Source of the DNA: Crambe crambe | Lineage: Eukaryota; Porifera; Demospongiae; Poecilosclerida; Crambeidae | Assembly: GCA_963924555.1 (NCBI GenBank) | Contig: OZ004590.1 | Coordinates: 558,001 to 622,000 of the forward strand | Length of the DNA stretch: 64,000 nucleotides | Direction of reading: 5' to 3' | In this document: positions 44,656-56,689 of the stretch, one piece after another | Layout of the letters: every line of letters begins with the position of its first letter | Position numbering within the stretch: the first letter of the stretch is position 1 | Program-made: the position numbers and the translations under genes | The notes under the pieces: generated by a model | Databases searched by the model: none | Told to the model about the DNA's origin: nothing | What the model saw: the letters and a program-made list of their open reading frames with translations, nothing else

Positions 44656-46029
44656 TCAGGAAGTTATGGAAAATAGAAAATTGCTTCTCAGTGTGTAAAT
44701 AAACCAATGAAAGATAACAACAATAACAAAGTTAACAGCTGAAAATATGTGTTCACTTGGTGGAACATCTGCTCTCTGCCTCTTTTTATACTTATGATTA
44801 AAAACACACAACAGTACAAGCATCACCAGGAGCATGATGCTTGCTGACAGCAGATACCATGTTCCACACCCGTACCTGCTAGGAGGCCACTTGTGTGCAG
44901 TAGAAGTGATCGGCAACAATATCAGGTAATTGAAAGAAAATGACATTCCAAAGATTCCACCACCTAATCCAAACATCAACCCTTTCATAGAGTAAGGTGA
45001 CTGGGCAGAAATAAACTGTACTGCTGCAGTAGCCATTAAACCAAGGCTAATAACATATAAGTTATATGGAATCATTGCCCATTTATGATCCAGAGGAGCA
45101 AATTTAGTGGTGTATCATCTTCAACCACATTAAGTTCTAGTAGACATGTTACATTCATTGCATTTCCACCAAGTTTGATATGACCGATGAGATCCAGTAA
45201 TAAATATCCAACTATGCTCACCAGTGCTATAAAGAATCCGATGTTAGATTTTGTCCAAATCGTTAATTAATAATGAGTGAGGAATTGGTGTAGTAACTCC
45301 ATCAGTGGAATCCACATGACAACCAATATTATAGCCAGAACTAGAGAGAGCCACCCTTTGAAAACACTGGAAGAATACTGTGCTGTGTAATCACATCCAT
45401 AACTTGTCTTGCACTGTTAATTCAATATTAAAGAAGAAACCAACAAAGATAGAACCTACAACTATCACCATCACCATCCTACAGAAGTTCTTCACATCTT
45501 CAACTTCTTCTGTAGTGAAAGGCCCTCCAAATTTTTGTTTAGCAAAATTGGGAAAATTTCACCAGCACTGTACTGGCATACCAAGTCCACACGCACCAGT
45601 TAGAAAATCACATCGTAGAAGAAGCATCTGGTAACTGCTCCAAAATTGCTCCAAAACTGAACAGTAAGATGACAACTAGAACAACATAAGATACTTCTCT
45701 TATACTATTAGCTCGAGGGAGGTCATCTGGTATGAAGGAAACCAGACAGAATATAATTGTAGTTACCCACATGATGAAAAGGCTATATCGTATCATTTTG
45801 TACCTTCCATATCAGCAATCCAACCAAAAAAGGGAAATAGAAGAAATGCAAATCCAAAGATGACATGATACTTTCTCAGGGAGTTCTCATGTAGTAATGA
45901 GGAGAAGATCTTACTGTCTGTTTCATAGACCCATAGAAAGTTAAAAACATTAATTACTGAGAAATTCCAAAGTAGCACAAGAATCATCCCCTTCATCGAC
46001 TTAAAACGAGAGGAGCAAGAGAGTGGCAT
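44656..46029 (-). pseudogene. SLC15/POT-type peptide transporter pseudogene, intronless
   Basis: Starting at ATG 46029, the minus strand reads through almost a whole POT/SLC15-like protein in order: KYHVIFGFAFLLFPFFGWIAD, IRYSLFIMWVTTIIFCLVSF, ACGLGMPVQCW, NFPNFAKQKFGGPFTTEEVE, VIVVGSIFVGFFFNIELTVQ, YGCDYTAQYSSSVFKGWLSL, NIGFFIALVSIVGYLLLDLI, and AQSPYSMKGLMFGLGGGIFG near the C-terminus. POT proteins are proton-coupled oligopeptide importers with about 12 membrane helices. The frame changes after GWIADMEGT, after DASSTM, near VQDK and near DDTPLN. In-frame stops follow QCW and LTHY. There are no recognisable introns over about 1.37 kb. This fits a processed pseudogene or a decayed single-exon paralogue. 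Assembly error could explain single indels but hardly all of them. Confidence 0.82.
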
Positions 46030-46647
46030 TTTAATTACAGAGTGTAAGTCATTTGATGATCAACTCAAATACGTAGCTATGTGGATATCTCTTCCACATT
46101 CAATCTGGTGCCTTAGAATTTTAGAATTTAGACCTTTTAAGGAGGGAATGCTATATTTCCCACCTAGTGAAAGTTATTCAATGATTAACTCTAATACATA
46201 ATAATTATGTTCCATGTTCAATCACATATTAACTGTTATCACATATTAACTGTTAGTTAAAAATTAAAAATAACAGAATGTAGACCATTAATGAATTATT
46301 TAAAAACATGTATTCAAGTAAAGTAGGGCTGAATTGATATGGTTTGAAGTGCAAGAATTAAGGCTAACTGGATAAGATTATGCATTAAAGGATGAAGACA
46401 AAACATGCAAATATGTCACCATGTAGCCATAAAAATTCCCTACAATTATGAATAATTCTGAGACCAAGATTCAATCTTCCACTATAAGATTCTCATTGGC
46501 TCTTTAATTCATTATCCCGCATGAATATGACTCCAGAAATGTTAGTTAAGCACCAGCATATCCTAATCTGTTCAATAACATCTCCACCCCCCAAATTTCT
46601 GCTCCAAGACAATACTATTAAGTGGTCCAACAAGCTTGAGACTGCCA
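46030..46647. other. Non-coding flank upstream of the SLC15 pseudogene
   Basis: AT-rich; TCACATATTAACTGTTA occurs twice in tandem near 46225-46256. I see no gene or clear promoter. Confidence 0.4.
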
Positions 46648-47418
46648 TAGACTACGTAACCGGGATTAGAAACGCCCCATAGCAACAATACAATCTACGC
46701 GGTACAATCCATATTGCAGTGCGTGGAAGAGCTGAAAAAGCTTAACATGGAGGAATCGATCTCTCGAAGTTCTGATGTAAGTCCATAGCATAGCTAGTAA
46801 CTTCGTTACCTTACTCGAGCAAAAAGCAACTTTTTTGCTGCTAAGACACCTGTTTAAGCCTGTTTTGGCTTTGTGTACCTGTATCCTCTTACATGAAAGA
46901 GTAGATATTCAACTTACAGTTTCAGAGTTTAGTGTACACTCTACTTCATGCCCTCATACCTAAAATGTAGTGAACTTTGCATGTATTCAAGAGTTTCAGC
47001 CAATAGTTCACATTTGCTGGGTGTGTATTTGGGTGCCTTTTTTGAAAAAGTTAAGTTGTTTCTGGTGCCCCCAATTTATATTCATAACAAGTAGTTATTC
47101 CTTCATGCCCTCCACCTATGCATATGCTTCCTAAATGTACGCATTCCCTTGCTCAACGATTAGAGTACATTAATTTTTAATATTATATTCCTCAGGGATG
47201 ATCGACTGAGAGGGAGGCTTCAAAATCTTCACTCATAGTTCAGGCAGAAGGTGCAGAGGTGAAAAAAAACTGAAAGAAATCACCAGGATCAATGGCTGCA
47301 CACTTGATACCCAAATTTGATAATATTGTCTTTTTCTTGTACTAATTAATGCGGGCATGTGCAATAAGGAGTGGCCGGGCAGTTTATATTGCGTTTCCAA
47401 TCCCCATTATGTAGTCTA
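46648..47418. mobile_element. TIR element with TAGACTAC...GGGATTRGAAACGC ends and exon-like interior
   Basis: The left end TAGACTACGTAACCGGGATT then AGAAACGCC is mirrored at the right by GCGTTTCCAATCCCC then ATTATGTAGTCTA. The TIRs are about 28 bases. Inside, AACATGG at about 46747 starts MEESISRSSD before a GTAAGT donor, and a TTCCTCAG site lies at about 47194 with open sequence after it. The frame after that acceptor hits an early stop; acceptors a few bases on stay open for 20-35 codons. So a short transcript is possible but unproven. Confidence 0.55.
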
Positions 47419-48136
47419 TACAATCTATGACCATACATACCTACGATATGTACATACGATATGTACATAATCAGCTAAGACAATAGAAAAGTCTTGCTAC
47501 ATACGTAGCTGGTCCTAGCCTACTAGAGTTAGTCACAATCATTTCCCACCACACTGATCAACCAGTAACTCCAATGCTAATTAGTACACTGATTATGTAC
47601 GTATGTGTATACACATACATGCATGTACATACATGTATACATGCATACACATGTACATACATGCATGTACATACATAGGTTTAGAACATGGCTTGATTGA
47701 TTCCTGCAATCTGATTGGTCAGTTAGAGGTAGACTAGTTCACTTATTTACTGGGAGGTGTCTACATATATACTTACCTCCTCTCAGGGCATAGGTAAGTC
47801 TACATATATTCACTCCGTGCCTGATTAGAACTTAGCAACGCACTAACCGTTTCCAAGGAAGTAGCTGTAGCGCTGAGATTTTATGGCAAGAACAACGTAG
47901 ACATCACAGATGAACTGAACAACCCCAGCGTATTCTAAGGTAAGGCCAGGGCCAGGACCAGGGATGCAGCTCGAGTGAGGTAGAGGGCAGCTTGGGTTGC
48001 TACAGTAGTCTAGCTCGTCTGTTATGTCTCGGTTGTTCACGTCAAATAGTCTAAGCATGGCGAGTCGCCGAGTATTTGAAACTAGCTAGCTAGCTATAGC
48101 GCTAGGTTGTCAAGGTTATTGCCATGTTCTAAATTA
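47419..48136. other. Non-coding stretch with palindromic microsatellite and a mirrored exon-like pair
   Basis: ACATACATGCATGTACATAC-type palindromic repeats lie at 47600-47680. At 47862-47930 the plus strand reads LRFYGKNNVDITDELNNPSV. On the minus strand at 48058-48008 it reads MLRLFDVNNRDITDELDYC. The two resemble each other as protein, although they face each other on opposite strands. Confidence 0.45.
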
Positions 48137-48276
48137 GTTAGACACCTCGACCAACGGGATCTACCGTCTGTATAAACCCTCAGGCCCCTAGTAGCGCCCT
48201 CGCTACGCTCGGGACGCCACAGCCCAGGGCCTTCGGGTTTATACAGACGGTAGATCCCTCGGTCTCGTTGTCTAAC
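48137..48276. repeat. Foldback MITE, 140 bases, GTTAGACAMC ends
   Basis: GTTAGACACCTCGACCAACG and GGATCTACCGTCTGTATAAA at the left are mirrored by TTTATACAGACGGTAGATCC and CTCGGTCTCGTTGTCTAAC at the right. The loop is GC-rich (TAGCGCCCTCGCTACGCTCG). A fragment lies at 18432-18533. Confidence 0.85.
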
Positions 48277-48299
48277 TATTATATATACACTCTCAGACA

Positions 48300-48700
48300 A
48301 TTGAAGCATGCTACATAATTATGTCAACTTCAGTAGGGTTGATACAAGAAACCCTAACAAGCTCTATGTCAACTAGCCCTTCATCTGTAGGGAAATACCT
48401 GGCCCCCTCAGCCAAAGTACACAATGACCCTTTACCAAAACATGAAGGTCTACAGGTAACTTCAAAATGTATGACTATACCTTGCCATAAGGTATTGAGA
48501 AGCGGTTGGTGTGACTCTTCATCCATGACAAGACGGAACTCTTTCACTATAGAAATGCAATGCACAATATATCATGTGGACCTGAAGTTATTAGGACTTA
48601 CTGGTAATATGCAAAAGTTATGAGAGATCAAAAAGATAGCACGTACTTGAGAAAATGGATCTTATGGAGCAAAAATTCAAAACGGAGTTATTGGTATCAC
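48300..48700 (+). repeat. Repeat family F, copy (relatives at 60955-61290 and 33590-33700)
   Basis: GCCAAAGTACACAATGACCC, CTTCAAAATGTATGACTATA, CCTTGCCATAAGGTATTGAG and GGACCTGAAGTTATTAGGAC match 60955-61290 in order. A 100-codon plus frame and an 84-codon minus frame are both open here. The second copy interrupts them, so I call no gene. Confidence 0.75.
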
Positions 48701-48728
48701 TTAATCAGGAGATTTACATGGCTTTTAA

Positions 48729-49326
48729 GGGTGGTGGCACATCTCACCCACACATGGTTGCTAAGAGGTCATATCTCCAAAACTACTTGCACCATAGACT
48801 TTAAACTGCACATGGCTATAAAGCAGCTTAGTAATACTACACATACAAAAAATGAAGAAGCAAGGTCAAATTCTACAGGTGCTATAAGCAGTTTTCAAAT
48901 TCAAACTAAAAAGCATTACTTCTCACCAACCACCAAACTTCACTGGTTGATTTTTGGTTTGTAGTTTTCTAGCACCACTCTCTAAAAAATTACAGAAGGG
49001 TTTGTTGATATCTATTTTACTTTTCGATTTAGCCTAGGAACTTAAATGCTCACTTTTGGGAACTCAAAAAGTAAAGTAGATACCAACAAATCCTTCTGTA
49101 ATTTTGTAGAGAGGGCTACTAAGAACCTCTAGGCCAAAAATCAGCCACTTAATTCCAGCGGTCGGTGAGAAACAATGCTTTTTATCTCTAAAGAGTAAAA
49201 AAACTCATAGCACCTGTAAAAATTACGTCATTTTCAGTGTGTGTATTAGTGATATGCTACCTTATAACTCTGTGAATTTTAGTCTTTCTTACATAACTCC
49301 GAAATTACTATAGCTATGGATTTCAA
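48729..49326. mobile_element. Harbinger-like palindromic MITE, inverted second copy, one end missing
   Basis: It begins GGGTGGTGGCACATCTCACC after TAA (48726-48728) and follows the reverse complement of 17463-18098 through the central palindrome to ATAGCTATGGATTTCAAATT. The far GTGCCACCACCC end is lost. Confidence 0.85.
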
Positions 49327-49904
49327 ATTGTAATTGTTACATATTATTATGTAACAGTTTAGTGAGAGTTATGTACTGTAATCCTTTAAATTTTCGATGG
49401 GGTTTACTTTCGTTTTTTTCGTAGTCGATCAGAATCCTCGAAAACAATAAACAAAGTCTTAGTACTATGACGCCATAATTGACAACGATGCGCGTGCATG
49501 CGTGTGCGATGCGATATCGATAGCATGCTGGAAAAAAACCTGGAGCAGATAGTCCGTGAGACAAGAGTATCATGCTTCATTACTGGGATCATGGCCGCTA
49601 CCTGTCTCTCTTCTACAATGAAACGTCTCGCCTTCCGTAGCAGTAGTCTGGCGTCGCCAGCCCAGCTTTTCTTCTTTTTTGGGGACTATCTAGATTTCTC
49701 TGTTAGTAGCCACGAATCACGAGAATAGCCATCATGCATGTCACTCGGCCCCAGCAGCAGGCAATGATATATAGCTATTATAGGCATGCATTATTTTCCA
49801 TGTGCTTGCTACGAAAATTAGACCTGCGGAATTTTTTTATTATAGGAACAGCTCTGGAAATCATGAAATTTTAAACCTCCGAAAAATTTATACGATTACG
49901 GTAT
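49327..49904. other. CpG-richer non-coding stretch
   Basis: From about 49470 to 49680 the sequence has a clearly higher CpG content (GATGCGCGTGCATGCGTGTG, GCGATGCGATATCGATAGC, CTGGCGTCGCCAGC) than its surroundings. Open frames on both strands of 60-78 codons match nothing I know. It could be a promoter island or an element interior. Confidence 0.4.
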
Positions 49905-50170
49905 GTACAGATATCCTATAATTAGTGTTGATATTTCAAATGAAAGGACTAGACTCATTATCTGTGAAAGTCTTGCTACAGGGAAAGAACTGTGTCATTA
50001 TCTATAAAGGAAAAAATAAGTAGGAAGTGTGGCCAAAATGGCAGCCTGCCTGGCAACAAAAAGTCATGCTCCTAAGATGATATTGTGGCTTCAGAAATTG
50101 GTTGTCCTACCAAATGGAATACTTTGCACAATGGACATGCTTCTTCATCATACAAGCTTGCTCAAAGGAT
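49905..50170 (+). repeat. Dispersed block shared with 61325-61760
   Basis: GTACAGATATCCTATAATTA, TGATATTTCAAATGAAAGGA and GGCAGCCTGCCTGGCAACAA then AATTGGTTGTCCTACCAAAT recur in the same order at 61325-61760, with extra sequence inserted there. Confidence 0.8.
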
Positions 50171-50882
50171 TAATATCTGATTCAGTAATATTTACGAAAC
50201 CAATCAGTTCCCCACTATAAGCCAATCTCAGTTCCCTACTGTGCTTGTTATCCTCTTTCACCTTCAATTCATCAAATACAAGTGCCACATACTCTCATGT
50301 TCAAGTGTGATGTTTGCTTCCTTGACTAGTTGTTCATCAACTCCTCTACAATCCTGATCTTGCTTTTAAAATGTTGGTGTAGTCCCATAGTGTCCTCTTT
50401 GATGGAAGTTTTACAATATGATGATATTTTTGATGACTGCATGGTCCTCTATTTATAGAGCTGATGATATGAAGTATCTTACGATTAAAAAGCGACCCTC
50501 CCCTCCAAGGACATAATTATACCACTGACCTGATGACCTGAAGGAGTTATACGTAACATCCTCAAGTGGATGTATCATCATAGGGTGCCAGTGCAATTCT
50601 ATTGAAGGATTTCCTTCCACTGATCCCTGAAAATACGGGCAAAGGGACTTGGTGGGTACGTGTCACTCATGTCAGATGCTATTATTTGCATATTATGTAT
50701 ATAATGTGGAACATAAGTATGTGGGCAAAGAATTGAAAGGGTTAGAATGGTGTCAGATGCATATCAGAATTTTAATGATCATCCAGTGTGACTCCAACAG
50801 CTTGTGTCAGTTTATAAATTCTTTTTTTTTCTCTTCTTTTTTTTCCAGCTCTATCTTCCTACTGAGGATTTTGTTTTCATTA
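50171..50882. other. Non-coding stretch
   Basis: T-rich runs lie at 50820-50850. I see no gene. Confidence 0.35.
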
Positions 50883-50990
50883 TGCAGCCTTTCCCTCAGT
50901 TCAGGTGTGTGCAGATAACATGCAGCCTTTCCTTCAGTTCAGGTGTGTGCAGGTAACATGCAGCCTTTCCCTCAGTTCAGGTGTGTGCAG
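50883..50990 (+). repeat. 37-base minisatellite, three units
   Basis: Three units of CAGCCTTTCCCTCAGTTCAG then GTGTGTGCAGGTAACATG. The same unit occurs inverted at 62226-62378. The flanking CTGGAAACCAAGGCCCTCAA is also shared, inverted, near 62175. Confidence 0.9.
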
Positions 50991-51239
50991 GCAGAAATAA
51001 TTTGTGTGACTGCTAATTGCTGCTGCTGGAAACCAAGGCCCTCAATTTTTTTTCAATAACTGTGGCCTGACTTCACTGCCAGATACATGTACCTGCTGAA
51101 ACTGCCGTGATAACATAACATAGCCTGTGGGTATAGGGATCCAATTAACCATCACCCACGTGGCAACGACAGTCACAATTTGATGATAAATTATGCAAAG
51201 TACCAGAATGTAGTAATTCTGCATGTCGGACCACTAAAT

Positions 51240-54200
51240 TAGTGAACAGAGAAGCAGTTAGTGAAATCTTGAAGTGCAGACCTGTACTAGATATGAATAA
51301 AGAAGAAACAGACCTATATGTAGCAAACACTATCGAATGCTTCACAAAGAGCTTGATCCAATTAGCTACCAAAAGAACTGCGCTGTCTGTTCTTCCACTA
51401 TTACAGGATCTTCTAGTTTCCGTTGTTCTGAACCAGAAATATTTTTGAGTCACCTACAACAATACACTGGGTTTTCAGGCACAATATCCTCTGGTGAAAA
51501 GATATGCATGGCATGCTACAGATATTATCTAGAGGTGGTGAAACAATTAAAAGGGAAGTCTCCAACAAGTGACAGTGACCTTTTAAGTCTGGTGACAGCC
51601 ATTAAAAACTCGACACCCACCCTACCATTTGAGATTAATGAGGAGAATGAATCAATTGAAGTTGCACTAGAATTGACAGTCATTAGTGTAGCACATGAAT
51701 TGCAAGAAAATAGAGCAATCATACTACCTCCTGCTCACAGTCATTATAAAAAGAATATAGAGTTGATACTCCCATAATTATGCCCTACCAACTTGGCATA
51801 TTGATGACCTCCATCAACCCTGACATCTAGGATGTCATTAGCATTCTAACACAGACTGGATCAGAGAGAAATGGCAGGATAGACCCTGCTACTTCGGTAA
51901 TTAAGATGATCGTTTATTTTGCATCAAATCATGTTCTGCATAGACGATAAACATTCTATGCCCTTTCTTATGGTAAATGCAGACTTGATAGACTGCTATG
52001 GGTCAGCTGAGCTAATGAAAATTTTCAACAGGTTAGGCAATATGTGTTAGCAATGACACCTTGCTGAGACACATTCAGTCAACCCTGTTGGAACAAGACA
52101 AGAAGGGTCTACTATTAGGACTAAATCCAAATGTTTTGACTATGTTCACAATGGACAACATAGATTTCCTAAATAGCTTCACATGGAAATCAACAGCTAA
52201 GCTGGCATGGAACAACTGTTCAGGCTGTTCAAACCAAGCATCATTGGGTAGAAATCCCTTATAAAAATAGAAAACGCTCACATGCTCTACTATCTCCCAT
52301 TCACTCGCCTGATAAGCATTCACCAGCACCAAAAATGACTCGCTGTAGGGCCAGAACATCAGCTGAGCTCCCATCACAAACAAGCAGGGATTCTGTAACA
52401 TCATATGACTTTCATAGCCAGTCAGCACCTGTAATAAAATCAAATGTCACCATTTCAACCTTTCGGCAATCGAACTGTGAAAAGGAATCTGTTGACAACT
52501 TTCTGTCAAAGGCATTCAGCTACTGTATCATAAAAAATGAACTGAACCAAGAAAAACAGAAAGAGTTTGTTGGGATTCAAGACATTGCAGTCCTTGATGA
52601 AGTGTCTGATAGCAAGGATACAATACTGCATGTGATTAGTGAGCTGCACACAAGGAACATGATAGAACATCATCACAAATTCTTGGTTCTTGAGTGATGC
52701 CAAGATATATGACATCATTCAAGATCTCAAGTTTGAGTATGGTTCATACCTTGATTGGTTAGTGCCATTCCCTGGTGATTGGCATTTTTTGAAAAATTAT
52801 CAGCTTTGTATAATGAAACTGTTCTTTGAGGCAGGCCTTAAAGACGTCTTAGCAATAGCCAGTGGTTACCCATCACAGTCTATTTTGAGTTGCTCAAAAT
52901 TTAAAAGGACACATCGTTTCCTAATGGAGACATGGGAAAGCCTTTTCAGATGTATGGTAAAAATTTCATGGCGAGCAAGTACTGAATCAGAGTCTTTAAA
53001 CCTCAATGTAACTCAGACATGCAAATATGATTCAGAAAACAATAGACTAGCATTATATTCTGTGATTCGCTCCTTGCTAGAAGAAATGAATGAATCACAA
53101 GCCATCCATGGATATATCAAAAAAAGTCTGATCAAGATAATACTTGGAGATTTTGGGCTAGGTTTGTTTTTGAGGATTGCTTGCCATACATTGTGCTCTT
53201 TATGGCAATAAGGAGTGAGAACTGGGAGCTGAGAATGGCATCTCTGAAGCAGATTTTGCTGCCTTGACCATCCAAATCGTCAGAAACTCAACATCCAACA
53301 CACCATGGAGGCTTTGCTCTAAGTATTTCGGGCACTGCTATGCATTCAGTTGGGCTTGATGAGTGTCATGAGATGCTCATTAACAAGCATGTCAAGCAAG
53401 CAGTAGTGAGACCATCTAAAGAACACCTCAATCCAATTATCAAATATATTCCAACTCGTGTCAATTCCATAGAGCACCTTTAAAAAGAGATTTTTATGGG
53501 CCAGAACTTGAGGATGATACTGATACATGCAAGTCAGTCATGTTCACTAAAATTCCCAGTGACATAAAATTAAAATCTAATATACAGAGGCAAATGGAGA
53601 AACTAGCAGAAGTCAAGTTAATACCTCAAGATGAGTCAGCAAATAGGGGGCTAATAAACCCATTCAGGAATATCATTGCCAATGAAGCCCAGAGGCAAGA
53701 TTTGCTCAATTTTCATCATATTGGGACTGAACACTTTGAAAATTGGATAAAGTCTAACGTCCTCAAGATCCCTAGTGTCAAAGCACCAATGAGACGAAAA
53801 AAATTGCGAACCTTTTCAATCACCCAGAAAGCCAACAAAAGGAAGGTTGCCTCACTACAACAAGAACTGAAATAGGTCCAGAAATGCCAGTAAAACAGGG
53901 ACCAACCCAAATGAAATGGGAGAGCACTACATTGAACTTCCAAGGGCACTTTGTGAGACCAATAATATGCCTATTAAGGGCCAAAAAAGCATCATAACAA
54001 AATTTTATCAAACTCGTTATAAAGAGGCAAATTGATTCTTCAAACTTTCCCAATAGATTGGATTCCAGATTCAGTCATACTTGAAGGAATGTTTTTGATA
54101 AACACCAAACCATTGAAACTTTAGCTGACTATGGCAAATTCTTAATGAAAAGGTTTCTTACTCCATATCTTAGGAGGGATAGCAAAGAAGTCCATCCACT

Positions 54201-55490
54201 CTTCGATGATCCAGAAAACAGCAAGAGAATCCAAAAATCTTCGAATAAGCACATCATGATAGTGATATCATACGACCGATCACTTGTGCATGTTTTTTTT
54301 TACCCAAACAGTGAACTGCAGAAATTGCAAGAGAGGACTTGCTGTATTTTCATTGCCAGTCAAATAGGTCCTCTATTACAAAAAACACAAAAGTTTATTA
54401 CCTCGGGTGCAACAGAGCACTCTGGTGGAATTGTTGTGACGAAGAGTACAGGATTAACTCAGTCGTCAGATTTTGACTCCAATGCTGATGAATCGGATAC
54501 TCGGATATGGCTTCTTATAAAGCATTCTATTGGACCCATCCTTTCTCCTGACACCAATGTTTATCACATTGGTTTGCCCAGGATCTCAGCTTCTGAAAAG
54601 TTGATACATAGTTCAGCTTAGTAGGCCGAGTGACAAGGAGTTGAAACTTCTCGACATCACTCTTCTGGTTGATCTCCTCAAGCGCGACCCTGATTTGGCT
54701 CACATTCCAGAGAGTGATATCCCTCCAACAATACAGACACTATTTGGTTTCTACTGGATGTGACTATGTGTCTTTTCTGGAATGGGAAGTCACACTTTTT
54801 CAGGGTATTTTTGGAAAATGCCAAGTTTGTATTAGGCAAAGTTTTAGTATGTAGTTTTTTTCCAGCTCTGATTTGTACAATCAAGCACACATGAATCAGT
54901 TAGCCTTCATTAGACTGGTAGGGTGTGCATACTATAAGAAACACATCGATGCCTTTTATGGTCACACTCATGAATCACTTCTAAATTCGTTCGCTGGAGC
55001 TAGTTCTCCCACCCAACAGCATAGTCAGTGGCTTTATCACTTGCGTAAAGGAATATGGGACAGGATAGCTCAAGAGAATGGAACGATTCCATCCTTCACT
55101 GCACTTCAGCTTCATTGACTAAGGAGTTGTTGGGTGCTCCACATGTGGCAGCAAGCTCAGTGCAACAATATGATGTTGGCCACACTGCACGGTTATGGTT
55201 GGCTGAGGTAAATCTGATAGCTACATAGGTACACATTATCGCATTTATCTTATTTCTCACCATTTTGATAGCATGACAAATATTTTGGAAAGTGATGTGA
55301 CTGATATTATGGACTCGATTTTTGGACCTGATGACACAAGTGATGAAGCCAGTGATGACACAAGTGAAGATAATGCAATAGAAGAATCTACAGATGAAGT
55401 TCCTATTCAGACTATAAATTTTACCATAATACTCGTAGCAAACAACTTCAGTCTTATTGAACTCTCAGATTTATCTTTTAACTAGTAGCA
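51240..55490 (+). pseudogene. Broken copy of a large uncharacterised multidomain gene with PIN/FEN-like region
   Basis: Blocks in order: (1) 51337-51777, a zinc-binding unit CAVCSS...FRC...ICMACYRYYL; (2) 52080-52180, FTMDNIDFLNSFTW; (3) 52690-53211, LVPFPGDWHFLKNYQLCIMK then LFFEAGLKDVLAIASGYP and FKRTHRFLMETWESLFRCM; (4) 54300-54570, IGPLLQKTQKFITSGATEHS, ADESDTRIWLL and GPILSPDTNVYHIGLP; (5) 54720-54800, STGCDYVSF; (6) 54873-55118, AFIRLVGCAYYKKHIDAFYG and WLYHLRKGIWDRIAQENGTI. The ESDT...SPDTxV...TGCDY order resembles the acidic-residue pattern of PIN/FEN-type nucleases; that is inference. The family is repetitive in sponges and cnidarians to my knowledge, with no established function. 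The copy is interrupted by multiple frame changes and stops and is not functional. No capsid, envelope or reverse transcriptase is seen. Confidence 0.65.
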
Positions 55491-56689
55491 GCTCAGTTTA
55501 TAAGTGATTTCAGCACTGGGGAACACTATTCCAGAACAACTTACTAGCCCCATCACCACAACAGTCCAAAGAGGTAAAACTGAAGCTCAACCTCCAAGAA
55601 CCTCTCAACTCCTGCTGACTCAACAGAATGGTGCCTAGCTACGCGTACTAAGATCACTTTTGCTGACTAAGCTTTGTCTGGGGTTCCTAAGTGGAGGTGT
55701 GTCTAAATATATCTGCCAGAAGTTGGGGCCGAATTAATGAGCTGCAAAATAAATGACGTAATACACTTTCATGCAGCAAATAAATTTTTGATTGATTGAA
55801 TGGTTTGGCGCCGGGACTGTTTATACACATCATAGACGCTACACGTAGACAACACTTCGTGGACAATACTAGAATGCTAGAACACTTCGTAGACATGGGT
55901 AGTTAATATTATACTGTATATCCAACTGTCTTGCTGAGTTGCAGTTGGCATGGTAAGCTTATTTGGTAAAGGATCGTTCTTGACATCCTTAGGCTTGAAA
56001 AAAGTATGCAAACAAGTGAGAGGAAAAACATTTCTTCTAAATGAAAGAGTGATGTAGGCTTGTACGGAAACAAGGTGGGGTAGCTTGCTGGCTATGTACT
56101 GCATTTGCTCTGCTAACTGTCACAGGATTGACAAACCCTACATCGCTGCATGGACTGCATTTGTGCTCTGCTAACTGTCATAAAATTGACATAAAATGTA
56201 CAAGAAACAGTTGCTACTTACCCCTCCAAAATCCATGACTTTTTCTTCATCTTCTTCCTCCTGCTCAGCAAAAGGATCCTTGTCAGAAAAAAAATAAACA
56301 CTTGTATCTGTTAATAATATAGAGGAAACAATAAAATAAATGACTGTTTATGGTCAATGCATAGTCTGAACACAGTGGAACCCAATGCCATCAATAATTG
56401 GTCAGTAACAAACACTCTTACTACTCTGTCAATGCAGGTTGTCATCCTACATTCAACATAACATATCTACATCAGCCCAACAGTGGATACCTTTGCATCA
56501 CTACCATGAAAAAATAATATGACTTTACAAGAAAAATGGTCTTTATGTCATAATTATTATGATCACATAACACTACTCTGTCAAGTAATTACTGACATTG
56601 TCATAATCAGAGGGGGAGTGAGGCTACTTCTCTAGTAGCAGTTTGACCACTTCAGTGTGAACTGGTTACATTATTATCAGAGACTCAAG
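55491..56689. other. Non-coding stretch
   Basis: TTTGCTCTGCTAACTGTCA-like sequence is duplicated at 56104-56180. GGAAACAAGGTGGG near 56062 resembles 28660. No gene is recognised. Confidence 0.4.

Noticed and set aside
48311-48623. 100-codon plus and 84-codon minus ORFs
   Set aside because: Both lie in repeat family F, whose other copies at 33.6 and 61.0 kb do not keep either frame open.
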